Source: a methanogenic archaeon ISO4-H5 (GTDB lineage: Archaea > Thermoplasmatota > Thermoplasmata > Methanomassiliicoccales > Methanomethylophilaceae). Taken from it: a DNA stretch of 64,000 nucleotides. Position 1 is the stretch's first letter; each line of letters opens with the position of its first letter. Positions 8,045-16,123 of this stretch are shown here, in pieces. The notes beneath the pieces were generated by a model. The model saw only the letters and a list, made by a program, of their open reading frames with translations. It had not been told where the DNA came from and did not search any database. A program made the translations under genes and the position numbers. The stretch covers positions 1,178,001 to 1,242,000 of the forward strand of contig CP014214.1 of the NCBI GenBank assembly GCA_001560915.1, read 5' to 3'.

Positions 8045-8683
8045 ATGTCAAGAGCATTCACGTCCGAGGAGTACGAGCAGAAGGAGGTGCCGATAGTCAT
8101 ACCTCCCAAAATCGAAGAGGCTCCCGACCACGACATCGTGATGAAATATTCGAACGGCAGAAGCCTCGAGGACCCGAAACTCCCGTACGAGATCGGGATG
8201 GGCTTCCTGAAGGGTGAAGGGGAGTTCTTTCAGAGCGATGAGCTGGGCATCAAATGGCTGGAACGTTCCGTTAAGATGGGATATACTCCTGCCATGGTGT
8301 CATTGGCTGAACTCTTCCTGAAGGATACGAAGACGTACGGATTCCGCAGGCCGGCCAAACTCCTCAAACAGGCGTCGGATCTGGGATCCGCGGATGCAAA
8401 ATCATATATCGACATGTCATCGGTGGATGATCCTTCGACCAAGAAAGCGTACACAGTATACCGTCTCAACGGAGAACTCGGCGACATTTCCGCATGTATG
8501 GCACTTGCGGAGGGATTCGAGAAAGGCTACTACGGGAAGGATAAGGCGAGGGCTGCAGCCACCTGGTATATCCGTGCGTTCAAACTTGGTGACGAGGGAG
8601 CATCCAAGAAGGCTCTTGCATTACACTACAAGAAAAAGGCCGTCCTCACCGAGGATGAACTTGCGCTCCTCCGGAAGCAATGA
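8045..8683 (+). CDS. Sel1-repeat protein
   Basis: A 212-residue protein without signal peptide or membrane segment. From about residue 40 it consists of Sel1-like helical repeats (for example YEIGMGFLKGEGEFFQSDELGIKWLERSVKMGYTP and ACMALAEGFEKGYYGKDKAR), alpha/alpha hairpins that mediate protein contacts. The charged N-terminus (SRAFTSEEYEQKEVPIVIPPK) is probably disordered. It follows the hydroxyacid dehydrogenase by 5 bases. A second, more regular Sel1 protein is at 34640-35263. The binding partner is unknown. Confidence 0.8.
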   Translation: MSRAFTSEEYEQKEVPIVIPPKIEEAPDHDIVMKYSNGRSLEDPKLPYEIGMGFLKGEGEFFQSDELGIKWLERSVKMGYTPAMVSLAELFLKDTKTYGFRRPAKLLKQASDLGSADAKSYIDMSSVDDPSTKKAYTVYRLNGELGDISACMALAEGFEKGYYGKDKARAAATWYIRAFKLGDEGASKKALALHYKKKAVLTEDELALLRKQ

Positions 8684-8735
8684 ATCTTTTGGTGATGGAC
8701 CCTCTGGGTCATTCGTGCAACTATGATTTACGAAC

Positions 8736-8999
8736 TCAGGCCGTACGGTCCTCCAATTCCATGATGCAAGCCAGAACTTCGTCGCGGAACTCAGGGAGAA
8801 TATGAAGCATGGATATTACCTCCTCCGCAGATTTTCCTGTCTCAGACCTAATCTTAACGAATAATTGCGAATAAAACTCGACAGCATTTGATAGGAGTCT
8901 TTCGTGTTCTTCTGCACGTACTTCCGCAAGTCCTTCTGCACGTCCTTCTGCACGTCCTTCCTCGCGGATCATCTCCATCTCTTCAGCTAACGCACCCAA
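8736..8999 (-). CDS. Free-standing C-terminal module of an Rpn/PDDEXK_2 protein (tandem duplicate)
   Basis: Up to 87 residues, from a possible TTG at 8999 (an internal ATG follows 8 codons later, at the second Met of EEMEM). The sequence GALAEEMEMIREEGRAEGRAEG is nearly identical to the C-terminal part of the neighbouring gene (LGALAEEMKMIREEGRAEG), and the similarity continues through NAVEFYSQLFVKIRSETGKS and LHILPE. The unit therefore arose by tandem duplication of the coiled EGRAEG region and following C-terminal domain, in a different frame from the upstream copy, whose stop lies within the start of the duplicate. It lacks the nuclease core. In E. coli Rpn genes a short C-terminal product made inside the gene blocks the toxic full-length protein; a similar role here is speculation. 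Confidence 0.55.
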   Translation of the reverse strand: MGALAEEMEMIREEGRAEGRAEGLAEVRAEEHERLLSNAVEFYSQLFVKIRSETGKSAEEVISMLHILPEFRDEVLACIMELEDRTA

Positions 9000-9012
9000 A
9001 CAATCTGCCTCC

Positions 9013-9982
9013 TCAAAACAGTTCTGGATAAGCCTTGTGAATGGAGTCTAATACACTATCGTAGTATTCGGGGAAAATATGAAGCTCGGATATTGCGTCC
9101 TCAGCAGATTTTCCTGTCTCAGACATTATTTTAGCAAAGGATTGCAAATAATACTCGACTGCATTAGAAACAGTTCTTTCGTGTTCCTCTGCACGCCCTT
9201 CAGCACGCCCCTCCTCACGGATCATCTTCATCTCTTCAGCTAAAGCGCCCAAACGATCTGCCTCCTCAATTATCGTACCACTTACATCGATATCATAGTT
9301 GCGCAATAGTTCATTCGCCTTGTCCTCGCCGTGAAGCTCGTCGGTAAAAAGTGTGTTAAGGATACAAAGAATGGGTTCGGTGACTGAATCCAGATACTCG
9401 CCGACATGAATCTCGTAGATATCTGCCTTATTGACAGGACTCGGCTTTGTGGCCCCCGGTTCATCCGAATATTCCCGCACACGATAACCATGGACAATGC
9501 GATTCTTGTCTTTGTCACCGGGAGCCAACATCACCCAGATCACTATAGTCTTCCGCAGGTTAGCATAGAGCTCCTTCTTAGTGTTGTAGAGCATCCCCTG
9601 GTCTGAAACAAGCCTACTAGAGTAGTACTGCTCCCTGTTGTAGAGGTCATTGTCCGCCATCGACCTGCCCTGGGCCTCGATGGCCACGATGAGACTCATC
9701 TCCCCCCTTAACGGGAGATTTCACATCGAATAGCGAGTCCAGGAAGATAGGTCCGTTGTACACCGACGGACTCTCCACATTCCTCCCGATTACCGTCCTC
9801 CCGTCCGACTCCAATGGAAGACATCCGATGATTTCCGCTTTGTCGAGATTCTTAAACTCCGGGACCAACCCCTTGAGCAGAGCTGCGAGTATATCGCAAT
9901 CCTTGATGATGCTCTTGAAGGCCTGGTCAGTCTTGACGCTCACATCCGTTTCTTGATTTCCGGTATCGGGTTTCTGATCCAT
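9013..9982 (-). pseudogene. Rpn-family (PDDEXK_2) recombination-promoting nuclease, frameshifted
   Basis: Two open frames together reconstruct one Rpn/PDDEXK_2 protein of about 322 residues. The first (9982 to about 9702) has SIIKDCDILAALLKGLVPEF and LPLESDGRTVIGRNVESPS and ends at FLDSLFDVKSP with the first catalytic Asp. The second (from 9699) continues with MSLIVAIEAQGR, carrying the E-x-Q part of the PD-(D/E)XK site, then YNREQYYSSRLVSDQG. They are separated by a run of six G on the minus strand (9702-9707); five G would restore the frame. The C-terminal EGRAEG region is repeated downstream at 8736-8999. The family comprises mobile, often toxic DNA nucleases. The change may be a real mutation, a sequencing error in the homopolymer, or translational slippage. 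The locus is more AT-rich than its neighbours. Confidence 0.8.
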
Positions 9983-10074
9983 ACGGAGTGTTCTCCCCGG
10001 AACAAGATAAACGGGACAGATTACAGTTAGTCAGTTAATACAGATTGATACAGAGGGATGGGTTCTGTACACAC

Positions 10075-10638
10075 TCAGACCCGGTATTTCTCGCGACCGT
10101 AAAGGTTTATCAGGATCATCGATGCCTTCTGCGCCAGTTCCAATGCGCCCCTGTCCTTACCGACATTGGCCGGATCAGAGCGCTTGAACATCCTGTCATA
10201 GGCCTTGCGTATGATGTCTGCCTCGTCCTCCGGGTACTTGCACCTGAAGCTGATGGGCTGGCGGTTCATTATCGAAGGCATGATGTGCGCTTCCAGGGTA
10301 ACATCCCAGGGGGCGTTTATCAGGTACTTGGAGAAGACCTGCCTGATGTCGTAACTGGTGACGTACTTGTCGTTGATGACCTTCTTGAATCCCCTGACAG
10401 CCTCGTCGATGGGCATGCCCGCATAGAGGGAGGATACGTTGAGTCCCTGTTCCTCCGCATAATCGAGCTTCGCCTTGCCGACGTATTTGGGTTCCAAACC
10501 GAGGGTGGCGTCGTATACGGAATCAAAATCGCCTGCCTCAAGATCCACTGCACAGACGGCGATGGAGAGGATCTCGTCATAGGGGTATCCCTGTGCACCG
10601 TCGGAGATGGCCTCCACCACGTAGATCTTGTCGGTCAT
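10075..10638 (-). CDS. Hypothetical protein resembling a degenerate DnaQ-like exonuclease
   Basis: A 187-residue protein. Its layout follows that of DEDD exonucleases such as the one at 21748-22509: a first strand YVVEAISDG, a second strand with DEILSIAVCAVDL, and a later YVTSYDIRQVFSKYL resembling the Exo II segment. The first motif (normally D-x-E) reads V-E-A-I here, and no H-x4-D Exo III motif is seen, so it is probably not an active nuclease. A TATA box (CTTTTTATAGC, about 10656-10666 on the minus strand) lies close to 26 bases before the ATG. The relationship is a judgement by eye and moderate at best; otherwise the function is unknown. Confidence 0.7.
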   Translation of the reverse strand: MTDKIYVVEAISDGAQGYPYDEILSIAVCAVDLEAGDFDSVYDATLGLEPKYVGKAKLDYAEEQGLNVSSLYAGMPIDEAVRGFKKVINDKYVTSYDIRQVFSKYLINAPWDVTLEAHIMPSIMNRQPISFRCKYPEDEADIIRKAYDRMFKRSDPANVGKDRGALELAQKASMILINLYGREKYRV

Positions 10639-10668
10639 GCTTTCCCAATCGACCTGCGCTATAAAAAG

Positions 10669-11655
10669 TCAGAGGTTCAACGGTATCTTATGGAATTTCA
10701 GGGTCTCGGTATCGCCCGCGGCCATGGCCAGGAGCTCCGCCAGGTGGATAACTGGCTTGCCCCCTTCATAATTATCGTAGAACCATTGGCAATTGGGACA
10801 ACCCATGACGATGACGTCCGCATCCGCACATTCTGCCTGCCTCTCCGCCATGAGCTTATCGCTGATACCCTTGACGTTCTTTCCGCAGCACCCGTAGGCA
10901 TTGCCCACGTATTCCGCACCGGTGGCCTTCACGATCTCGATGAAATCGGACATGTGCTTCTCGGCGGAGCATCCGGGTTCGATGGCCACCTTCAGCTTCA
11001 CTCCCGGTAATTTCCTGATCCTGTCGAGATACTTCACCAGATATGTGCAGATGTGGGGAGCATACACACCTGACCTGCCCAGTTCGTCGGTGCATCCCGC
11101 ACAGAGAGTAACCATATCTCTGCCGTGGGCCTTGGCGCGCATCTTGTACTTGTACTCGTTGCGTTCGGGCTCCTCCATCACACGGAAGGGCACGGGATAC
11201 ATGCAGCAGGTGTTCTCGGGAAGTTCCGCGAGTCCGACACCCAATGCGCCGAAGGCCTTAACGGCTGCGTATTTCAGATACGGCAGACGGCCCTGCACGA
11301 TGCATCCCGGGAGCATGTATACATCGTTTCCCTCTCTGTATTCGGGGACCTTCTCCTTCCACTCCTCGGAAGCGGGAGGTATGGAATACCCGGTGGACTC
11401 GAAACTCTCGGGGACCTTGGAATTCAGGTACTCGGCCCTCAGATAGAGCAGTGCGAGCTTCGGATCGGTGTGCTTGCAGACCTCGCTGCACTTCCCGCAC
11501 CCGATGCACATGGTGGCGTTGGCGTTGTCCCTCTCGAGCATGGACAGCCAGGGGCTGCATCCGCCGTATTTGTACGAGGGGCAGACCTTTTCGCATCTCC
11601 TGCAGCCGAGGCAGGAGGCCATGATGTCCTCCACGAAAGAGGGTAACGCGCACAT
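10669..11655 (-). CDS. HdrB/HdrD-like iron-sulphur protein with two CCG domains
   Basis: A 328-residue protein. The N-terminus carries two 4Fe-4S ferredoxin motifs (CLGCRRCEKVCP and CIGCGKCSEVCK), as in HdrC. The rest has two CCG cysteine-rich domains: PGC ... TCC ... CAGC and PGC ... GCCG ... CPNC, as in HdrB and the C-terminal half of HdrD. The fusion of both parts is the HdrD/GlpC architecture; HdrD reduces the CoM-S-S-CoB heterodisulfide in methanogens. At 328 residues it is shorter than typical HdrD (about 400). No HdrE or HdrA gene is adjacent, so the partner and substrate remain open; other CCG proteins act in lactate, glycerol-phosphate or fumarate-linked electron transfer. Divergent from the ASCH gene. 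Confidence 0.85.
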   Translation of the reverse strand: MCALPSFVEDIMASCLGCRRCEKVCPSYKYGGCSPWLSMLERDNANATMCIGCGKCSEVCKHTDPKLALLYLRAEYLNSKVPESFESTGYSIPPASEEWKEKVPEYREGNDVYMLPGCIVQGRLPYLKYAAVKAFGALGVGLAELPENTCCMYPVPFRVMEEPERNEYKYKMRAKAHGRDMVTLCAGCTDELGRSGVYAPHICTYLVKYLDRIRKLPGVKLKVAIEPGCSAEKHMSDFIEIVKATGAEYVGNAYGCCGKNVKGISDKLMAERQAECADADVIVMGCPNCQWFYDNYEGGKPVIHLAELLAMAAGDTETLKFHKIPLNL

Positions 11656-11713
11656 GCGACCCGGATTGTATATCCGATTAAAGCCTTTTATGGCTGAAAT
11701 CGATTTATGTCCA

Positions 11714-12100
11714 ATGCGCGGACTCCTGATGATGAAGTACTATCTCGACGAGATCCTCGACGGGAAGAAGGATACCGATGCCCGCCTGTACCCGACAGGC
11801 ACCAGGGGTACCATCGCCCTGGTGGATTCCGCCACCTTCAAGGTGTACGGCCTCGCCGAACTCACGGGATGCGATGCCATACCGTACGAGGAGTTCGTGA
11901 GGTGGCATCAGGTGGGGCCTTTCTCGCAGACCGCCATCGCCCCGTATCATGCCGGGAAGACCTGCTACTCATACCGTCTGCAGAATGCCCGCAGGATTGC
12001 GGTCCCCGTCAGAATCGCCAAAGACCCAGATGCAAAAATGTGGGTTGAAATCCCCGATTCAATCGTGAAGAGTTTCTCCTATCAGAGGACGCTCTTCTGA
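11714..12100 (+). CDS. ASCH-domain protein
   Basis: About 128 residues. The start at 11714 gives MRGLLMMKYYLDEILDGKKD, the characteristic beginning of ASCH domains; an in-frame ATG at 11690 is less likely because TTTTATGG at 11686-11693 can serve as TATA box about 25 bases before 11714. The central TRGTIALVDSATFKVYGLAEL corresponds to the conserved G-x-I-A-L-V strand. ASCH domains are beta-barrels related to PUA and are thought to bind RNA or modified nucleotides; some have nuclease or amidohydrolase activity. It is divergent from the HdrD-like gene and 46 bases before the four-gene AddAB-like unit, with its own promoter region between. Confidence 0.8.
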   Translation: MRGLLMMKYYLDEILDGKKDTDARLYPTGTRGTIALVDSATFKVYGLAELTGCDAIPYEEFVRWHQVGPFSQTAIAPYHAGKTCYSYRLQNARRIAVPVRIAKDPDAKMWVEIPDSIVKSFSYQRTLF

Positions 12101-12146
12101 ACATAACATGATGGCCGTTTTATATCTCAAGATTATACCCTGATGC

Positions 12147-12929
12147 ATGAACGGAGGAGAGGGTTCCGCAGAGGAATTGATGTGGCTCCTGGAGGAGCGC
12201 AGGCGCCGTGCCGGCGACATCGAGGAACAGCTGTCCTCCGAGAAGAATCCCGAGGTCGCCAGAGGCCTGAAGGGCATGCTTGCCATGCTGAAGGACGAGA
12301 TCGCGGAATATGAGCACAGGCTCGACGAGATGGATGATGGCGGTACCGATTACGATGCGGAGATTGCCGACATCGATTCCAAACTGAGGGACATCGCCTC
12401 GCAGATGGAGCTGGAGACCGACCCGGTGATCCGTAACAATCTCGATGTTTCCAAACGCTTCCTCCAGATGGAACGCAACCATCTTCTGATCGAGAAGACC
12501 CAGGGTGCACCGAAGAAGGATCCGATGGAGGAGCGCCTCGAAGAACTTACCAAAAGGATCGAGGCCAACACGAAGTACATCGCGGACCTGGAGAGACGTC
12601 TTGAGAAGGCCGAGAAGGATGCTTCCTACTACAAACGTCTGGCCGAAAACCCTGACAGAGATGTCTCGTGCGATACTACCAGGGTCACCGTGACCGCCGA
12701 AGCTCTATCGGAACTGCGCAACGATGCTAAAATGAAGGCCATCGAAAACGGCAACCTCAAGATGGAGAACCGGGAGCTCAAGAACCAGATAGATATGCTC
12801 CGCAGGAACGTGAGGGAACTCACTGAGCACTGCAGGGAAACGGATTCGCAGATAATCAAGCAGCAGGCCACCCTGGCCCTGCTGCGCAAACAGCTTGAAG
12901 ACAGGGAAGAGAAGAAAGGAGGTCAGTGA
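12147..12929 (+). CDS. Coiled-coil protein, first gene of the AddAB-like unit
   Basis: A 260-residue, highly charged protein that is almost entirely helical and heptad-patterned: EELMWLLEERRRRAGDIEEQ near the start, RLEELTKRIEANTKYIADLE in the middle and KMENRELKNQIDMLRRNVRE near the end. There is no catalytic motif, signal peptide or membrane segment. TTTTATATC at about 12117-12125 is a likely TATA box 26 bases before the ATG. The stop (12927-12929) is followed at once by the GTG of the next gene, with AAGGAGGT as ribosome site inside the coding sequence. Tight coupling to the nuclease-helicase genes suggests a structural or bridging role, but this is inference. Confidence 0.75.
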   Translation: MNGGEGSAEELMWLLEERRRRAGDIEEQLSSEKNPEVARGLKGMLAMLKDEIAEYEHRLDEMDDGGTDYDAEIADIDSKLRDIASQMELETDPVIRNNLDVSKRFLQMERNHLLIEKTQGAPKKDPMEERLEELTKRIEANTKYIADLERRLEKAEKDASYYKRLAENPDRDVSCDTTRVTVTAEALSELRNDAKMKAIENGNLKMENRELKNQIDMLRRNVRELTEHCRETDSQIIKQQATLALLRKQLEDREEKKGGQ

Positions 12930-13439
12930 GTGTCCAAGAAGAAATTCAGCAGAGAGATCGAGAAGGCATCCGAGAAGAAGCTGCTGCGCATGTACGCCGA
13001 GAGACTGGAGCGCGACCCGCCCTACAGGACTGAGCGTGAACTCAGGAAGCTCTCCGACATCATCCCCGACCCTGTGCAGGAAGAACTCATCTACCATCAT
13101 TACGCGGCCGAGGCCGACAAGCTCGAACGCCAGAGGTTCAAACTGCTCACCGGCTACGGACAGTGCAGGGGCAGCCTCATCGTCCACGACAGATCGGTCA
13201 TCGTGAGCTGCTGCCACGACATGTCCGCCCTCGTCGCATACCAGGGTGCCTACTACCAGGACCGTTTCATATGCGTCCCCGGCAGGGACCAGAAGAGCGC
13301 CTGCAGGTCCGGGAGCAGCGTCTACCTGCTGGATAACGGCGACGACGTGAAGCTCGACCACTGTCCTTTCTGCGGTTCCTCCATCCACGAGAAGATCGAT
13401 TTCTACGAAGAACCCGATGAGGAAGGCCAGGAGGAATGA
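12930..13439 (+). CDS. Small zinc-ribbon-like protein of the AddAB-like unit
   Basis: A 169-residue protein starting at GTG (12930-12932), chosen because a near-perfect Shine-Dalgarno AAGGAGGT lies about 7 bases upstream and the preceding stop is directly adjacent. The N-terminal half is helical and charged. The C-terminal half has GQCRGSLI, VSCCHDMSAL, SACRSG and HCPFCGSSIHEK; the last is a zinc-knuckle, and pairing with one of the earlier cysteines would make a zinc ribbon. The acidic tail DEEGQEE ends the protein, and the next gene begins within its stop (ATGA overlap at 13436). Function unknown; genomic context points to DNA end processing. Confidence 0.75.
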   Translation: MSKKKFSREIEKASEKKLLRMYAERLERDPPYRTERELRKLSDIIPDPVQEELIYHHYAAEADKLERQRFKLLTGYGQCRGSLIVHDRSVIVSCCHDMSALVAYQGAYYQDRFICVPGRDQKSACRSGSSVYLLDNGDDVKLDHCPFCGSSIHEKIDFYEEPDEEGQEE

Positions 13440-16123
13440 CGCTGAAGAGAGCCAAGTCGATCGACGAGCTCTACGAGGAGGTCAGGGACTTCGATTACGT
13501 CCTGACCTGCGATGCGGCCCTCGCCACCGCCCTCAACGCCAAGATAGACGACTACCGTCTCGGCGGATTCGCCTACACTCCCAAACAGATCGCCGGTATG
13601 CTGGAGACCCAGGTCCTCGGAGAGAAGGCATACTCCGACCTGGAGACCATCGAGGCCATCGAGAAGGAGACGGGATTCGATTTCGCCTACATCCACGGCG
13701 AACTCGAGAACATCCGCGACATCATGAAGTACACCGAGAACGTCGAGGGATACCTCCCCACCAGAAAATCCAAGACCGTCCTGGAAGCTTACTACAGGCT
13801 GCCGACCCTCCACAGGCTGATGCAGATCTACGAACCCGACCTGTACCGCACGGAGTTCAGCGGGAAGAGATGCGCGGTCATCGGGGTCGAATTCTTCAAC
13901 CAGCTCGATAAGAAATTCATCCCTCTGGAACATACGGAGATCGATCTCTTCGGGAAGGAGGAGTTCTCATTGGATACGGTCTACGCCATCGGCAACGACA
14001 GGCAGATTGCGGGAAGCGTGGTAGACCTCATCAGTCCCGAAACCGCAGACGATACTGCTATCATCCTCGATGCCTCCGGACCCATAGCTGATGCGGTCCG
14101 CTCAGCGCTTTACCGTAAGAAGATTCCTTTCAAGAACGGACTCGACGTGAAGGACCTCTCGCAGATCAGGGACTTCGTCGAATTCCTCTCGCTGGCGCTG
14201 GATTACGAAACCCTGAGGGTGGCCGATGTCCGCGAGCTGTTCTCGGCATACCAGAAGGGCAACAGGGTGAAGGACAAAGAATACAGCTTCCTGACCCCCA
14301 AAATGGACCGTTACCTCCTTTCGCGCGTTCCTTTCGACAAAGAAACCGATCCCACCACCCGCCGCCTCATGGAGACCATGCGGGACATCAGACAGATGAC
14401 CTTCGGGGAAGCCATGGAGAGGCTCTTCGAGGGCTGGCCCCAGAGAAAGACCTCGGTCGCCATCTTGGTGGATGCCATGCACCTGACCGAGGAGAGAATC
14501 ACCTCGGTGCTTGTCAACCGGATTTCCTATGCCGTGAACAACATAAGCGATCTCAAACACAACGAACAGGTCCCGGAATACGAGAAACGCGGGGTGCTTC
14601 TGGCAGACTGCAGGAATGCCTACTATGTGGACAGACCGTTCGTCATTTTCATAGGCCTCGACTCCTCGTGGGACGTGACCGCCGCAGGTAAGGACTATGT
14701 CGACAAAGAGGCATTGGAAGAACAGAATGCCGACCGTATCAGCATCCTCCTGCAGCAGGGAGAACAGAGGATCTATGCGGTCAAACCTGTCACCGACGGT
14801 AAGGAAACCATGCCGGGAAGTGCTTTCCAAACCATATACCCAGGAAAGAGAATCGAGAACTTCGCCGACATCTGCGGAGAGTATCGTAAAGGGACGTGGT
14901 TCACCTCGAAGGAAAGGGAAAAAGTTGCTACGGGAGAATCCGGAGTCGCAGCCGATCCCGAACCTGAGGATTTCTCCAAGAGTACATACAACAATTATGC
15001 GGACTGTCCCCTGAAATATATGTTCGGACTGCTGGTCCCAACCGAGGATAACGACAAAGCCATCTTCGGAAATGTCCTTCATGATTTCGCCGAATTCTAC
15101 TTCTGCTACCCGGAGACAGTGAAAGAGAGAGGACTGGATTACTACGTGGAACGTCTCAATACCATCTACGCAGGTATCTCCAGCGATGCCATGGAAGAAC
15201 TCGATGCCAGCAAATTCAGGGTCTTCCTCCGCAATATCACACGCTTCATCGACAGGGTAAGACCTGAAGAGGTCCCTCTGGACTCGACCCAATCCGGCCG
15301 TTCCCACCCCAACATATTCATGATCGGGGAAGGAATGAATTCCACCAGCAGCATGACTGAGGCCAAATTCGATTCCAAAGCCCCTCTTTTCGCCAAATAT
15401 GACCTCTGCATCGGAAACATCATCTTCGACTACAAGACCGGAGAGGCCAATGACGCCAAGTCCATCAGAACGAAATTCAGCCGCACCGGCAACAGATTCT
15501 CCGAATTCCAGCCCTTGATCTACCTGCAGGCCCTGTCCGAGAACCGCGGCGTACCCTGCAGTTTCAAACTGTTCTATCTGGGTGCCAACCTCATAGAATC
15601 GCTCAGCGACGACTTCGACATCATGAGGAACGTCAGGGAGATCAGACTATGCAGCGAGACCCTTCCCGAACTCGCTTTCGGCCTTAACGGATCCGTATAC
15701 AATAATGCAATGTCCAAGGCGAAATATCAGCCGCTCAATGGTCGCTGGGACATCGTACAGGCCGAACTCACGGATATGTACGCCAACGGCACCCTGTCTG
15801 CTGACGCCGATACCACCGAGCTTCTGAACATGCTGGGCCTCAAACACACCAAAGGGAATGCTGATATGATCACGGGAGTCTTCAAGCTGGCCGTCAAGGA
15901 ACTTGAAAACGATTACCTTGTAATCGGCGACGATACTGTACTGGTTCCCTCCGATTCCATGAAGAAGTTCGTGGAACGGCTCACAGCCGACCACGCGGCC
16001 TGCACCCATGAGAAGATGATTCCCGTCTACCAGTTGAAGAAGGGCAGATTGGACTGCAAACAATGCAATTACCGCAAGATATGCATCAAAGCCGAGGAGG
16101 AGGCAGAAGATGGCACTGAATGA
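13436..16123 (+). CDS. AddB-like PD-(D/E)XK nuclease with iron-sulphur cysteines
   Basis: An 895-residue protein related to AddB/RexB. The C-terminal nuclease domain shows the helix motif NVLHDFAEFYF (G-x3-H-like), then YDLCIGNIIFDYKTGE with catalytic Asp and DYK, and a QPLIYLQA helix. Four cysteines bracket it: C524 (YADCPLKYMFG) and C874, C877, C883 (CKQCNYRKIC), exactly the C ... CxxCx5C pattern of the AddB iron-sulphur nuclease. The N-terminal 500 residues correspond to the inactivated helicase half; no Walker A motif is visible. It overlaps the previous gene by an ATGA and the AddA-like gene by 14 bases. With its partner it should process double-strand DNA ends. Confidence 0.88.
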   Translation: MTLKRAKSIDELYEEVRDFDYVLTCDAALATALNAKIDDYRLGGFAYTPKQIAGMLETQVLGEKAYSDLETIEAIEKETGFDFAYIHGELENIRDIMKYTENVEGYLPTRKSKTVLEAYYRLPTLHRLMQIYEPDLYRTEFSGKRCAVIGVEFFNQLDKKFIPLEHTEIDLFGKEEFSLDTVYAIGNDRQIAGSVVDLISPETADDTAIILDASGPIADAVRSALYRKKIPFKNGLDVKDLSQIRDFVEFLSLALDYETLRVADVRELFSAYQKGNRVKDKEYSFLTPKMDRYLLSRVPFDKETDPTTRRLMETMRDIRQMTFGEAMERLFEGWPQRKTSVAILVDAMHLTEERITSVLVNRISYAVNNISDLKHNEQVPEYEKRGVLLADCRNAYYVDRPFVIFIGLDSSWDVTAAGKDYVDKEALEEQNADRISILLQQGEQRIYAVKPVTDGKETMPGSAFQTIYPGKRIENFADICGEYRKGTWFTSKEREKVATGESGVAADPEPEDFSKSTYNNYADCPLKYMFGLLVPTEDNDKAIFGNVLHDFAEFYFCYPETVKERGLDYYVERLNTIYAGISSDAMEELDASKFRVFLRNITRFIDRVRPEEVPLDSTQSGRSHPNIFMIGEGMNSTSSMTEAKFDSKAPLFAKYDLCIGNIIFDYKTGEANDAKSIRTKFSRTGNRFSEFQPLIYLQALSENRGVPCSFKLFYLGANLIESLSDDFDIMRNVREIRLCSETLPELAFGLNGSVYNNAMSKAKYQPLNGRWDIVQAELTDMYANGTLSADADTTELLNMLGLKHTKGNADMITGVFKLAVKELENDYLVIGDDTVLVPSDSMKKFVERLTADHAACTHEKMIPVYQLKKGRLDCKQCNYRKICIKAEEEAEDGTE

